Shown: in pieces, positions 1 to 9,971 of the stretch | How positions within the stretch are numbered: the first letter of the stretch is position 1 | Layout of the letters: each line of letters begins with the position of its first letter | Assembly: GCA_021800805.1 (NCBI GenBank) | Contig: JAJYYR010000004.1 | Location: 58,674-122,673, forward strand | Reading direction: 5' to 3' | Source of the DNA: a bacterium | GTDB lineage: Bacteria; SZUA-79; Acidulodesulfobacterales; Acidulodesulfobacteraceae | Length of the DNA stretch: 64,000 bases | Position numbers and translations under genes: made by a program | The notes under the pieces: generated by a model | Databases searched by the model: none | What the model was told of the DNA's origin: nothing | The model's input: the letters and a program-made list of their open reading frames with translations, nothing else

Positions 1-972
1 TTGAAAAATTTAAGCATATCCAGAACCTCTTTTAAATGGGGAATTCCTGTGCCGGGCAACGATAAACATATCATATATGTCTGGTTCGACGCTCTTTTGA
101 ACTACCTCACCGGTCCGGGATACGAAGATTTTATTAACGGTAAAAATTCCGATTTTACCCCTTTTTTTAAATCGGTCAATCATATAGTAGGTAAGGATAT
201 CCTTAAATTTCATGCCGTTTACTGGCCTATTATGCTTTTTGCTCTCGGGCTTGAACCTCCTAAAACCGTAATAGCTCACGGCTGGTGGCTTATGAGCGGC
301 AAAAAGATGTCGAAGTCCCTTGGAAACGTCGTCGATCCTTTGTCGTTGATTAATAAATTCGGCGCAGATGCTCTTAGATATTATCTTTTAAGCGAAATTA
401 CCCTCGGTCTGGACGGCGACTTTAATATCGATAATTTTGTCGTGAGATATAACTCGGGACTTGCAAACGATTTGGGAAATTTAGTTTCCAGAACCGCGGT
501 AATGTTAAATAAATATACGGGTGGACTGATTCCGGGATACGGTATTCCTGAAGACGCGTCGGTCTTAAAAGCCGCTGAAGATATTTTAAGCGGTCTAAGC
601 GATAGATACGACGATTACGATTTCGCAAAGATTTTAGAAGATATATTTAGGTTTATAAATGCGCTGAACAAATATATCAACGATTCCGCTCCGTGGAAAT
701 TAAATATGGAAGACCCTGAGGAAAAAACTAATTTATTAAAAATATTGAAGACCGTCGGCGTTTCTATTTACTATATATCTTATCTGATTTATCCTTTTAT
801 GCCGGAAACGTCAAAAAAAATCAATACAATATTAAATATCGAGCCGTTTGATTCCGGCAGTTTTTCGGCGCGTCCCGAAGATATGGCGGATAATTGCATG
901 GAATTATTTAAAAACGGATGCCGTATATCGGAAAAACCGGAAATTATGTTTCCGAGAATAAAATTTGAATAA
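1..972 (+). CDS. metG: Methionyl-tRNA synthetase, 3' part (5' end outside the window)
   Basis: Charges tRNA-Met with methionine in the cytoplasm. The visible 323 residues begin inside the class I catalytic domain and carry the KMSKS signature at residues 102-106, followed by an all-helical anticodon-binding domain to the end. The HIGH motif and the zinc knuckle lie upstream of base 1, so the TTG at base 1 is not the real start. No C-terminal tRNA-binding (Trbp111-like) domain follows. The next gene starts 5 bases downstream, so the two are probably cotranscribed, as metG and tatD often are. Confidence 0.95.
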   Translation: MKNLSISRTSFKWGIPVPGNDKHIIYVWFDALLNYLTGPGYEDFINGKNSDFTPFFKSVNHIVGKDILKFHAVYWPIMLFALGLEPPKTVIAHGWWLMSGKKMSKSLGNVVDPLSLINKFGADALRYYLLSEITLGLDGDFNIDNFVVRYNSGLANDLGNLVSRTAVMLNKYTGGLIPGYGIPEDASVLKAAEDILSGLSDRYDDYDFAKILEDIFRFINALNKYINDSAPWKLNMEDPEEKTNLLKILKTVGVSIYYISYLIYPFMPETSKKINTILNIEPFDSGSFSARPEDMADNCMELFKNGCRISEKPEIMFPRIKFE

Positions 973-977
973 TAAAA

Positions 978-2420
978 ATGATTGATTCGCACTGCCATCT
1001 TGAAATGCCGGAGTTTGATTCCGACCTTAAGGACGTTTTTGTTAGAATGTCGGAACACGGAGTCACGCATGCCGTTTCGATAGGTTCTTTAGCGCAAAAC
1101 GAAAGAATCGAAAAAACTATTGAAATAGCCGGCTTACACGATAATATTTATACCACTCTCGGCGTTCATCCGAAAAGTCCTTATAATGATCTTGAAAATA
1201 TATCGGAGTTATTCGAAAAATATTATTCAAAAAATAAAAAAAAGATTGTTGCGGTCGGAGAAATCGGATTAGATTATTTCCTGCCGGATATTCCAAAAGA
1301 AAATTTTGAAATAATCAAAACTAAACAGAAGGAATTATTCAAATTTCAACTCGGACTTGCATCCGCAAACATGCTTCCGGTCATAATCCATATAAGGGAC
1401 GCCTACGAAGATGCAATAGATATTTTAAAAGATTACGTAAAAAATCCGGACGGTTTTTACGGCGGCGTTATACATTGCTATTCGTCTGCCGAACGTGGTA
1501 TATCGGACGAATTTTTAAAAATGGGTTTTTTTATATCTTTTTCCGGAAATATAACGTTTAAAAAAAACGACGGATTAAGAGCCGCGGCAAAAGTAATTCC
1601 CGATGAAAAGCTCCTTATAGAAACCGACAGTCCCTATCTTGCTCCGCAATCCTTTAGGGGAAAAAGGAACGAACCGTCGTACGTCCGGTTTGTTTTGGGT
1701 ACGATTGCCGAAGAAAAAGGGATCGAAAGAAAAAAATTAGACGATTTAACCGTCCAGAATACCGTCAATCTTTTTTCGCTTGAAGGCGTCGGCGGTTTTT
1801 ACCCCGCGGTCGCTTATAAAATAAGAAATTCGGTATATATAAACCTTACGAATAAATGCACTAACAGGTGCACGTTTTGTCCTAAATATCAGGGCGGCAA
1901 AAGTAATTTTTGCGTTCAAGGATACAATCTCGAATTAAAAAAAGAACCTGACGCAAACGAAGTAATATCGTCAGTTTTCCGCTATTATAATTTTAAAGAA
2001 GTCGTATTTTGCGGACTGGGGGAACCCACATTAAGAATAGAAACGCTTAAGGATGTTGCCAAGTCTGTAAAAAATATCGCAACCGGCATTAAAATAAGGC
2101 TTGATACCGACGGGCTTGCAAATGCGGTTTACGGACGCAATATAGCCGCCGAGCTTGAAGGGCTTATAGACAGCGTAAGCATAAGCCTTAATGCGCAGAA
2201 CGGCGGGCTGTATAACGCTCTTTGCGCTCCTCAAATAACGGGCAAAGGAAAAGATGCCTATACTTCCGTTCTCGAGTTTGTCAAGGAGTCTAAAAAGCAT
2301 ATAAAAAATGTCGCAGTTTCTGCTATAGATTTACCCGGCGTCGATATTGCCTATATCGAAAATATTTCGAAAAACCTTGGAGTCGATTTTAAACTGAGGC
2401 ATTATAACGACGTAGGATAG
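978..2420 (+). CDS. TatD-family metal-dependent hydrolase fused to a radical SAM domain
   Basis: A 480-residue two-domain protein. Residues 1 to about 265 are a TatD-type DNase/hydrolase: the SHCH metal motif is at residues 4-7, GEIGLDY near 94, and the late metal-binding ETDSPYL is present. Residues from about 285 form a radical SAM domain with the cluster motif C294-x3-C298-x2-C301, followed by a GLGEPTLR segment typical of the SAM-binding half. Known families include a TatD-associated radical SAM protein, normally a separate neighbour; here both are one polypeptide. The substrate of the radical SAM part is unknown. The stop codon lies within a 15-base direct repeat (2410-2424) that abuts a REP-like element, so the last residues may have been altered by that insertion. 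Confidence 0.88.
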   Translation: MIDSHCHLEMPEFDSDLKDVFVRMSEHGVTHAVSIGSLAQNERIEKTIEIAGLHDNIYTTLGVHPKSPYNDLENISELFEKYYSKNKKKIVAVGEIGLDYFLPDIPKENFEIIKTKQKELFKFQLGLASANMLPVIIHIRDAYEDAIDILKDYVKNPDGFYGGVIHCYSSAERGISDEFLKMGFFISFSGNITFKKNDGLRAAAKVIPDEKLLIETDSPYLAPQSFRGKRNEPSYVRFVLGTIAEEKGIERKKLDDLTVQNTVNLFSLEGVGGFYPAVAYKIRNSVYINLTNKCTNRCTFCPKYQGGKSNFCVQGYNLELKKEPDANEVISSVFRYYNFKEVVFCGLGEPTLRIETLKDVAKSVKNIATGIKIRLDTDGLANAVYGRNIAAELEGLIDSVSISLNAQNGGLYNALCAPQITGKGKDAYTSVLEFVKESKKHIKNVAVSAIDLPGVDIAYIENISKNLGVDFKLRHYNDVG

Positions 2421-2454
2421 GAAAAGGGGACAAGGACAAACGTAGGATAGGAAA
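2410..2454. repeat. 15-bp direct repeat pair at the tatD stop codon
   Basis: The 15 bases ACGTAGGATAGGAAA occur at 2410-2424 and again at 2440-2454, 30 bases apart. The first copy contains the TAG stop of the TatD/radical-SAM gene. The 15 bases between them include one GGGGACA REP arm, so the pair looks like the scar of a small insertion or slippage event. Confidence 0.8.
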
Positions 2455-2572
2455 CTGTCTGCGATCAAAAAGGGGACAGATATTTTTTATTTTCGGGCAG
2501 AAAAGCTCACAAATGCAGTCAGCTGTAAGAAAATAAATAAATCTGTCCCCTTTTTCTCTTTGTCCCCTTTTT
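2422..2572. repeat. REP-like inverted repeat, nested (subfamily A)
   Basis: The inner element spans 2467-2555: left arm AAAAAGGGGACAGA, right arm TCTGTCCCCTTTTT, with a centre containing AAATGCAGTCAGCTGTAAG. A second pair of arms lies outside it (AAAAGGGGACAAG at 2422-2434 and CTTTGTCCCCTTTT at 2558-2571), giving a nested double palindrome. It fills the gap between tatD and the next gene, and the T-rich right arm could end transcription. The same arms recur at about ten other places in the window. Confidence 0.9.
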
Positions 2573-2587
2573 CTCTTTTTTGCATCA

Positions 2588-2616
2588 TTGATTTTTAAGC
2601 CTTGTTTTGCTAATAT
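2588..2616 (+). promoter_or_regulatory. Candidate sigma-70 promoter giving a leaderless transcript
   Basis: TTGATT at 2588-2593, 17-base spacer, TAATAT at 2611-2616. Transcription would begin about 7 bases later, essentially at the ATG at 2625, and no Shine-Dalgarno sequence is visible before that ATG. This is inference from spacing only. Confidence 0.45.
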
Positions 2617-2624
2617 AAACGGAT

Positions 2625-3599
2625 ATGGAAAAAATTTTAGTTTCGGATATAAAAGAAAATCAAAAAGTCGACTCGATCTTTCTCGTTAAAAGCAAATCGC
2701 AGGCTACCGGAAAAACCGGGAAACCTTACGTTTATTTAAAACTATCCGATAAAACCGGAGAAATTAAAGGTTATATATGGGATAACGTAGAAAAATTGGC
2801 CCCTATGTTCGATACCGGCGACCTTATCAGAATAAAATCTAAAACATCTATATTTCAGAACGAATTGCAACTCGGCATATCGGAAATAGAAAAAGTCCGG
2901 AGCGACCTGTTAGATGCGGATGCAATGGCGTTATTTCTCAAATCTTCCAGAAACGATATCGAGTCGATGTTTCAAGAACTTAAATCGATTCTAAAAGAAA
3001 ACCTAACCGATGAATATATAATAAAACTTATCGAAAAATTTTTTGAGGACGAAAATTATATAAGATTGCTAAAAACCATGCCTGCCGCAAAATCAATCCA
3101 TCATGCATACGTGGGGGGATTGCTTGAACACACGCTAAGCATGCTTAAAATAGGCGTTTTTCTTTCAGGGCATTATAATCGGTATGTAATAAAAGATATA
3201 CTTTTATCGTCGATATTTCTTCACGATGTTGGAAAGACGGAAGAACTAAGGGTTAAAAATAACGTTACGGAATATTCCGACGAAGGAAGGCTTCTCGGGC
3301 ATATAGTACTCGGCATAGATGCTTTAAATAAAAAAATAGCCGAAATACAAGGGTTTCCCGAAAATTTAAGATTGCTTCTGCTTCATTCTATCGTTTCGCA
3401 TCATGGAGAGATGGAATACGGCTCGCCTAAAAGACCTAAGACGCTGGAAGCCTTTCTTCTGCATTATATCGACAATATGGATTCGAAAGAAGACCAGTTT
3501 GCCGATTTTATAGATAATAATAATACCCAGTGGAGCCAGTATTCTAAACCGTTAGACAGGTATCTGCTTAATTCTAAAATATTTTCACCTAAAGATTAA
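2625..3599 (+). CDS. OB-fold/HD-domain phosphohydrolase, YhaM-type 3'-5' exoribonuclease
   Basis: 324 residues. The N-terminal ~85 residues resemble the tRNA-anticodon OB fold that binds nucleic acid (conserved TGKPYVYLKLSDKTGEIKGYIWD pattern in residues ~29-52). An HD domain follows, with HHAYVGGLLEHT near residue 160 and the metal pair H200-D201. This architecture is that of YhaM/CBF1 family exonucleases, which trim RNA or single-stranded DNA 3' to 5'. The gene stands alone after a REP element and has its own candidate promoter. Activity is inferred from the family. Confidence 0.85.
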   Translation: MEKILVSDIKENQKVDSIFLVKSKSQATGKTGKPYVYLKLSDKTGEIKGYIWDNVEKLAPMFDTGDLIRIKSKTSIFQNELQLGISEIEKVRSDLLDADAMALFLKSSRNDIESMFQELKSILKENLTDEYIIKLIEKFFEDENYIRLLKTMPAAKSIHHAYVGGLLEHTLSMLKIGVFLSGHYNRYVIKDILLSSIFLHDVGKTEELRVKNNVTEYSDEGRLLGHIVLGIDALNKKIAEIQGFPENLRLLLLHSIVSHHGEMEYGSPKRPKTLEAFLLHYIDNMDSKEDQFADFIDNNNTQWSQYSKPLDRYLLNSKIFSPKD

Positions 3600-3690
3600 A
3601 GTTTCAGTTTTAAGTTTTAGTTGCTAAAATAATTAATATATTATAACATTTACATTTGTCGTAATCCTGCTTTTTAAATTTGAACGATAA

Positions 3691-4752
<1,062 letters not shown>

Positions 4753-4757
4753 TCGTT

Positions 4758-5582
4758 GTGAGTAAATTTATTAAAAGTTTAAAGCTAAAAAAACACAAGG
4801 ATGCAATAGTTCTTTTAATTATTATAATAATATCCGCATCGATTTATATACTTTCTTTAAACGGAATTAAATTTGGGGGTTTATTTTCCGATTTTATAAG
4901 TAATTCCGTATATTCGATATATAAGGTCGTAGATTATCCGGTCGGCATTTCCGAAAGGCTTTATAAAAATTATATCGACGTCTTATCGGTTAAAGAGCAG
5001 AACAAGAAACTTAAGTCGGATTTGAAAAAGATAAAATTCAAGCTGAACCGTTATAAAGACTATAGTATAGAAAACAGAAACTTAAAAGCCCTCTTGTTTT
5101 TAAAAAGCTCGATAAACAAAAAATCAGTTCCCGCCGCCGTTTTGCTTCACGGGATAGAAGGATGGTTTTACAGTCTTTATATAAATAAAGGCACGAAAGA
5201 CGGGGTTAACAACGGAGACGGAGTCATTTCTTACGACGGAGCGGTTGGGCGCGTTGTTTATGCGGGACGCCGCCGTTCCAGAGTTATACCGATTACAAAT
5301 CCAAAATGCGTTTTTTCCGTAATAGACGCCGATACGGGGACTATGGGCATAGCGCAGGGGATCGGTAACGGTTATCTTAAAATGAGATTCGTCTTTAACT
5401 CTAAAAAGGTCAATAAAGGAGATAGAATTTTAACGTCCGGACTTGGAGGCGTTTTCACTCCCGGTATATACGTGGGCAGAGTAATTTTAATAAGAAAAAA
5501 GAGTTATAATATATTTCAACGGATAACTATAATTCCATATAAAAACTTATTTAACGGCAAATATGTCCTCGTCGAAAAATAA
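4758..5582 (+). CDS. mreC: Rod shape-determining protein MreC
   Basis: Periplasmic scaffold linking MreB filaments to PBP2 and RodA. 274 residues: a cytoplasmic N-terminus, one membrane segment at about 15-35, a coiled coil at about 75-110, then the paired beta-barrel domain (GVISYDGAVGRVV, TSGLGGVFTPGIYVGRV). Starts with GTG five bases after mreB and overlaps mreD by 20 bases, which implies tight translational coupling. Confidence 0.95.
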   Translation: MSKFIKSLKLKKHKDAIVLLIIIIISASIYILSLNGIKFGGLFSDFISNSVYSIYKVVDYPVGISERLYKNYIDVLSVKEQNKKLKSDLKKIKFKLNRYKDYSIENRNLKALLFLKSSINKKSVPAAVLLHGIEGWFYSLYINKGTKDGVNNGDGVISYDGAVGRVVYAGRRRSRVIPITNPKCVFSVIDADTGTMGIAQGIGNGYLKMRFVFNSKKVNKGDRILTSGLGGVFTPGIYVGRVILIRKKSYNIFQRITIIPYKNLFNGKYVLVEK

Positions 5583-6105
5583 TCTGCATAAATATATTTA
5601 TATAATATGTTTATTTTTGTTTTTAATGATACTGTCCCTCATCTTTAACGATAATTTTTATTCCCGCGGCTTCTATGCCTTTCCCAATTTTACTATAGTC
5701 GGTTTAGTATATATATCGGCATATTTAGACTTATATCCGGGATGGCTTACGTCTTATATATTATTTTATATATACGGCTCTATGACGCCTTTAAATCCTG
5801 CCGTTTTCGGACTTATAGGAACTGTATCCTACGCCGTTTCGTATATTTTATGGCGTAAAATTCCTTACGATAATGCGGCGACCGAAATACTTATAGCTTT
5901 TATAGTCTCATGGTTTTACTATATCATGCTTTTCTTAATTGTTTTTTACTGCTACGATATTCATTTTTTATACTGGAATTTTCTACTTTCTTACTATTTA
6001 CCCGTATCGGTTTCGACCGCTCTTCTTACCCCGGCTTTATTTTTCTTTTTTAAAAAAATAGGCTACAGGAATTTTCTAAAAAAGAAAAAATTAATATATT
6101 TATAA
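5563..6105 (+). CDS. mreD: Rod shape-determining protein MreD
   Basis: Small integral membrane protein of the elongasome. 180 residues, mostly hydrophobic, about five or six predicted membrane segments, with the usual N-terminal charged stretch and poor primary-sequence conservation. Identification rests on size, topology and position directly after mreC, with a 20-base overlap. Nothing looks truncated. Confidence 0.85.
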   Translation: MSSSKNNLHKYIYIICLFLFLMILSLIFNDNFYSRGFYAFPNFTIVGLVYISAYLDLYPGWLTSYILFYIYGSMTPLNPAVFGLIGTVSYAVSYILWRKIPYDNAATEILIAFIVSWFYYIMLFLIVFYCYDIHFLYWNFLLSYYLPVSVSTALLTPALFFFFKKIGYRNFLKKKKLIYL

Positions 6106-6200
6106 AGTAGAATAAAATATTTGCATAAATTTTAGCCTAAATATAAAATATAACTTAATAGAAAAAAATTTTAAAATTCTTTAAGGAGCCTTAAACAATT

Positions 6201-7247
6201 ATGCTTGATTTTTTGAGAAGATTTTATGCCCATACCGCAGGTAAAATTATTACCATACTCGTGGGACTTTTATTTATAGTCGGATTTAGTTTTCTTCCTT
6301 ATATTATGGGCGTGGGAAGGGGCGTTTCGCCGCGCGATGCCGCCGTGGTCGCCGGAAAGAAGATATCGATGAACGAGTTAAGCAGGTATTACGGGAAACT
6401 TGAAAACGAATACGAGAAACTTTACGGAAAAAAATTAACGCAAAAGGAGTTAAGCGAGCTGGATTTAACGGGTTCTGCCTTGTCTTCATTGATTGCCGAC
6501 AGAGTTTTGGAATCCAAAAAAGACGTATTTGGAATAAACGTTTCCAACGGATTTATAGCGCGGAATATCGCGTCGTTTCAGGAGTTTCAAAAAGACGGAA
6601 AGTTCAGCGGCAAATTGTTTAAAGAGGTTCTGCTTGCCAACCATACCACCCCGGCAAGTTTTGAAAAAAAATACAAAGCCGAAATAACGAGATCTTACAT
6701 AAGAAGAATAATAAGCGAATCTTTCAGCGTGGTCGATATTCAATTTTTAAACGATTATAAAATTAAAAATAAATCCGTTTCTTTTGAAATAGCCGTTTTC
6801 GGCTCAAAAAACAAAGCGGACGATTTTCTAAAGAAAGAGGCGCTGTTCAATAAAGACTTTAACGGACAGGCAAAACAATACGGAGGAACGGTGCGGGAAG
6901 TCCCTCTTTTTTCAGAGATAGATCTTGTAAAATCATCTTATTTTAAAAAGTATTCGCTGAGCGGAAGCATCATGAAATCAATATTTTCTACCGGACAGGG
7001 TTTGGTAGTAGATATGGTTTTTCCAGTCCAATCCGGCTATGCCGCAATTAAAATATTAAAGGTTTACTTTCCCCAATATGTTTCTAATTCAAAGGTTAAA
7101 GGCGGCGGAGAAGCTTTATTAAAAGAAAAAGAACTTTTCGGCTTTCAGAAGGAACAGGAATTTCTCGATAACTACGTTGATTATTTAGAGTCTAAATCAG
7201 ACGTTAAAATCAACAGAAGCGCTTTATCGGCGTTTCATCCATATTAA
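6201..7247 (+). CDS. SurA/PpiD-like membrane-anchored chaperone without a parvulin domain
   Basis: 348 residues. One N-terminal membrane anchor (~16-38, after a short basic cytoplasmic head) precedes a SurA-N-like helical chaperone region with the family pattern ISMNELSRYY and LIADRVLESK. PpiD proteins are about 620 residues and carry a parvulin prolyl-isomerase domain; here the region after ~200 is short and shows no recognisable isomerase motif, so this is likely a chaperone-only version acting on proteins leaving the Sec channel. The ribosome site AAGGAG lies about 10 bases before the ATG. It sits between mreD and suhB in the wall operon. Confidence 0.7.
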   Translation: MLDFLRRFYAHTAGKIITILVGLLFIVGFSFLPYIMGVGRGVSPRDAAVVAGKKISMNELSRYYGKLENEYEKLYGKKLTQKELSELDLTGSALSSLIADRVLESKKDVFGINVSNGFIARNIASFQEFQKDGKFSGKLFKEVLLANHTTPASFEKKYKAEITRSYIRRIISESFSVVDIQFLNDYKIKNKSVSFEIAVFGSKNKADDFLKKEALFNKDFNGQAKQYGGTVREVPLFSEIDLVKSSYFKKYSLSGSIMKSIFSTGQGLVVDMVFPVQSGYAAIKILKVYFPQYVSNSKVKGGGEALLKEKELFGFQKEQEFLDNYVDYLESKSDVKINRSALSAFHPY

Positions 7248-7264
7248 TATAATGATTAATAATA

Positions 7265-8059
7265 ATGTCCACTCAAAATGAAGATTTACAGAATTATTTA
7301 GATTTTGCGGTCGGTCTTGCAAAAGACTGCGGGAAAATTATTTCTAAATCTTTCAGAAAAACCCATACCGTAAAATATAAGGGTCCGGTCGATATAGTTA
7401 CGGAAGCGGACGCGGCTTCGCAGAATTATGCCGTCCTAAGCATTAAAAAAGCATTTCCGTCGCATTCGATCCTTGCGGAAGAAGATAATCTTAATATTTC
7501 TAATAACTCCGGACTTAAATGGATTATAGATCCATTAGACGGCACGACTAATTATGCGCATGGACTACCTATTTTTTGTTTTTCGGCGGCGTTGGAAAAA
7601 GATTCCGAAATAATTATGGGGTGCGCATATAATCCGATATTAAAAGAGATGTTTTATGCCGTTAAAAACGGCGGAGCATATTTGAACGGGGAAAAGATTA
7701 ACGTTTCTAAGACGACGGTATTTGAGAGAAGCCTTCTGTCAACCGGTTTTCCTTACGATAAAAAAATTAATCCCGATAATAATTTTGACCATTTCAGGGA
7801 TATTTCCGTCGACGTGAGAGGTATAAGGCGGCTCGGCTCGGCAGTTTTGGATATCTGCTATGTCGCCGCCGGATTTCTCGACGGATATTGGGAGTTGAAT
7901 CTAAATCCGTGGGATATGGCTTCGGGAAGTTTGATAATAAAAGAGGCCGGGGGCGCCGTTACCGATTTTTGCAAAGGACCTTTGGATATTTATAAAAAAA
8001 GAATACTTGCTTCCAACGGTTTAATCCACGACCGAATGTCGCAAATTTTATGCAAATGA
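7265..8059 (+). CDS. suhB: Inositol-1-monophosphatase family protein (SuhB-like)
   Basis: Mg-dependent sugar phosphatase of the inositol monophosphatase fold. 264 residues, usual length. Metal-binding residues are visible in EED near 73-75 and in the signature W86-I-I-D89-P-L-D92-G-T-T95, plus the late WDMASG motif. In many bacteria SuhB also affects rRNA transcription complexes; which role applies here cannot be seen. It lies 17 bases after the PpiD-like gene and 3 bases before mrdA. Confidence 0.92.
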   Translation: MSTQNEDLQNYLDFAVGLAKDCGKIISKSFRKTHTVKYKGPVDIVTEADAASQNYAVLSIKKAFPSHSILAEEDNLNISNNSGLKWIIDPLDGTTNYAHGLPIFCFSAALEKDSEIIMGCAYNPILKEMFYAVKNGGAYLNGEKINVSKTTVFERSLLSTGFPYDKKINPDNNFDHFRDISVDVRGIRRLGSAVLDICYVAAGFLDGYWELNLNPWDMASGSLIIKEAGGAVTDFCKGPLDIYKKRILASNGLIHDRMSQILCK

Positions 8060-8062
8060 AAT

Positions 8063-9970
8063 ATGTCGTCGCTATATAACGAAAACGGAATATTAAAAGG
8101 ACAGAAAAACAGGATTAATTTACTTGCGATTATAGTTACGATACTTCTTTTAATCTTAATCGTCAGGCTTTTTTATCTGCAGATATTTAAAGGCGCCTAT
8201 TATTATAAATTAGCAAAAGATAATGCCACAAGGGTAATATATCTTACGGCTCCGAGAGGCGATATACTTTCCGCCGGCGGAAAAATTTTCGTAGGTAACG
8301 AATCGTCGTTCAATATTGCCGTTACTTTGTCCCGGGTAAAAAAAAGGAAAACGGAGTTTAAGTTCCTTGCGGGTTTAATGCATAAAAGCTATAGGAATAT
8401 TCTGCAAAAAGTAAAAAAAGAAGAATTTTTGCCCCCCTACGAGCCTATCATTCTAATCCGCAATATTTCGATTAAAGAACTATCTAAATTCGAGGTAAAC
8501 AAACTATTTCTGAAGGGTTTTTTTATAGCAAAAATTCCTATAAGGCATTATCCCTACGGAAAAATGGGAGCCCAGATTTTTGGTTACGTCGGTCCGGTAT
8601 CTTCTTCGGAGTTAAAAGAAAAAAAATACGACTATCTAAACTCATCCGACATTATAGGGGAAACCGGACTCGAATACTACTATCAAAAATATCTTCACGG
8701 TAAAGACGGGGAGAAGAGAATCGTCGTGAATTCCAAGGGCGAACCGATAGGCAATATCGTTATCAAAAAACCCGTTATGGGCGCTAATATATATACTACG
8801 CTCGATTTTTCCCTGCAAAGGCTTGCATTCAAACTTATGAAAAAAAGGGAGGGCGCCGTAATTGCCGTAGACCCTAACAACGGAAAAATTTTAGCAATGG
8901 TATCGACGCCCTCCTTTAATCCTTTTTATTTTTCCGAAGGTATCGATACCAAACATTGGAATGCTATTATAAGCAACGACGAACATCCTTTGCAAAATAA
9001 AGGAATTCAAAATGCGCTTGCCCCGGGTTCGACTTTTAAGGCGGTTGCATCTCTTGCCGCGCTGTCTTTGCATTTGATTACCCCGGAAGAAAAAGTTTAT
9101 TCAGGTCCTACTTTTAAACTTGGCGATGCGGTATTTTATAACTGGAATCCGAATCAAAATTCTAAAGTAAACTTATACAGGGCTATTGCGGAGTCAGTCG
9201 ATACGTATTTTTATTCTATCGGGGTGAGGATAGGCATCGACCAGCTGGCGGATTACGCCCGCAGATTAGGTCTCGGAGAAAAAACCGGAATCGACCTTCC
9301 CGACGAAAATCCTGGATTCATACCTACGAAGCGGCTTGTTTATCAAAGGTATCACAGCCGCTGGTATAAAGGCTCGACGCTTTCCGCCATCATAGGGCAG
9401 AGTTATGATCTTGTTTCTCCGATTCAGCTTTTAATGGCATACAGCGCTATCGCCAACGGCGGAAATCTTTACAGACCGTTTCTGTTGAAAAAGATAGTAT
9501 CGTGGAACGGGAAGACTTTAAAAGAAATGAAGCCTAAATTCATCCGGAGCATAAATATAAAGCAAAAATATCTTAACGCGGTTAAAAAGGGTCTTTGCGA
9601 CGTCGTAAGTAAAGATTACGGAACGGCGATAAACGCGAGAATAGAAGGCATAAAATTTTGCGGGAAAACCGGAACCGCCCAGATTATTTCAAAAACATAT
9701 TCTATTTACGATATAAAAAATATACCGAGAAGATACCGCGACAATGCATGGTTCGTCGGATTTGCCCCTCTGAACAATCCAAAGATAGCCGTCGTCGTAT
9801 TAGATATGCACGCAAGATTTCTCGGAGCAAATGCGGCGGTTATCGCCAAAAAAATAGTCGAGAAATATTTAGAACAAAAAGGTTTATGGAAACCGCCTTT
9901 ACATAAAAAAACCAAGAAGGGCAAAAAAGGCAAAAGCAAACTGCCGAGCTTTATATATACGAGTTTTTAA
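8063..9970 (+). CDS. mrdA: Penicillin-binding protein 2, elongasome transpeptidase
   Basis: Class B PBP that cross-links lateral-wall peptidoglycan. 635 residues: one membrane anchor (~20-42), a pedestal/dimerisation domain, then the transpeptidase domain with the active-site serine in S323-T-F-K326 and the K535-T-G-T538 motif. The SxN-type motif appears as SVD, the usual PBP2 form. The C-terminus ends in a Lys-rich tail (KKTKKGKKGKSK). It starts 3 bases after suhB and is followed 1 base later by rodA, its glycosyltransferase partner. Confidence 0.95.
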   Translation: MSSLYNENGILKGQKNRINLLAIIVTILLLILIVRLFYLQIFKGAYYYKLAKDNATRVIYLTAPRGDILSAGGKIFVGNESSFNIAVTLSRVKKRKTEFKFLAGLMHKSYRNILQKVKKEEFLPPYEPIILIRNISIKELSKFEVNKLFLKGFFIAKIPIRHYPYGKMGAQIFGYVGPVSSSELKEKKYDYLNSSDIIGETGLEYYYQKYLHGKDGEKRIVVNSKGEPIGNIVIKKPVMGANIYTTLDFSLQRLAFKLMKKREGAVIAVDPNNGKILAMVSTPSFNPFYFSEGIDTKHWNAIISNDEHPLQNKGIQNALAPGSTFKAVASLAALSLHLITPEEKVYSGPTFKLGDAVFYNWNPNQNSKVNLYRAIAESVDTYFYSIGVRIGIDQLADYARRLGLGEKTGIDLPDENPGFIPTKRLVYQRYHSRWYKGSTLSAIIGQSYDLVSPIQLLMAYSAIANGGNLYRPFLLKKIVSWNGKTLKEMKPKFIRSINIKQKYLNAVKKGLCDVVSKDYGTAINARIEGIKFCGKTGTAQIISKTYSIYDIKNIPRRYRDNAWFVGFAPLNNPKIAVVVLDMHARFLGANAAVIAKKIVEKYLEQKGLWKPPLHKKTKKGKKGKSKLPSFIYTSF

Positions 9971-9971
9971 C

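Noticed and set aside
2410..2454. CRISPR-like repeats
   Set aside because: Only two 15-bp copies 30 bases apart with no spacer array and no cas genes in the window; the REP family also lacks regular spacing.
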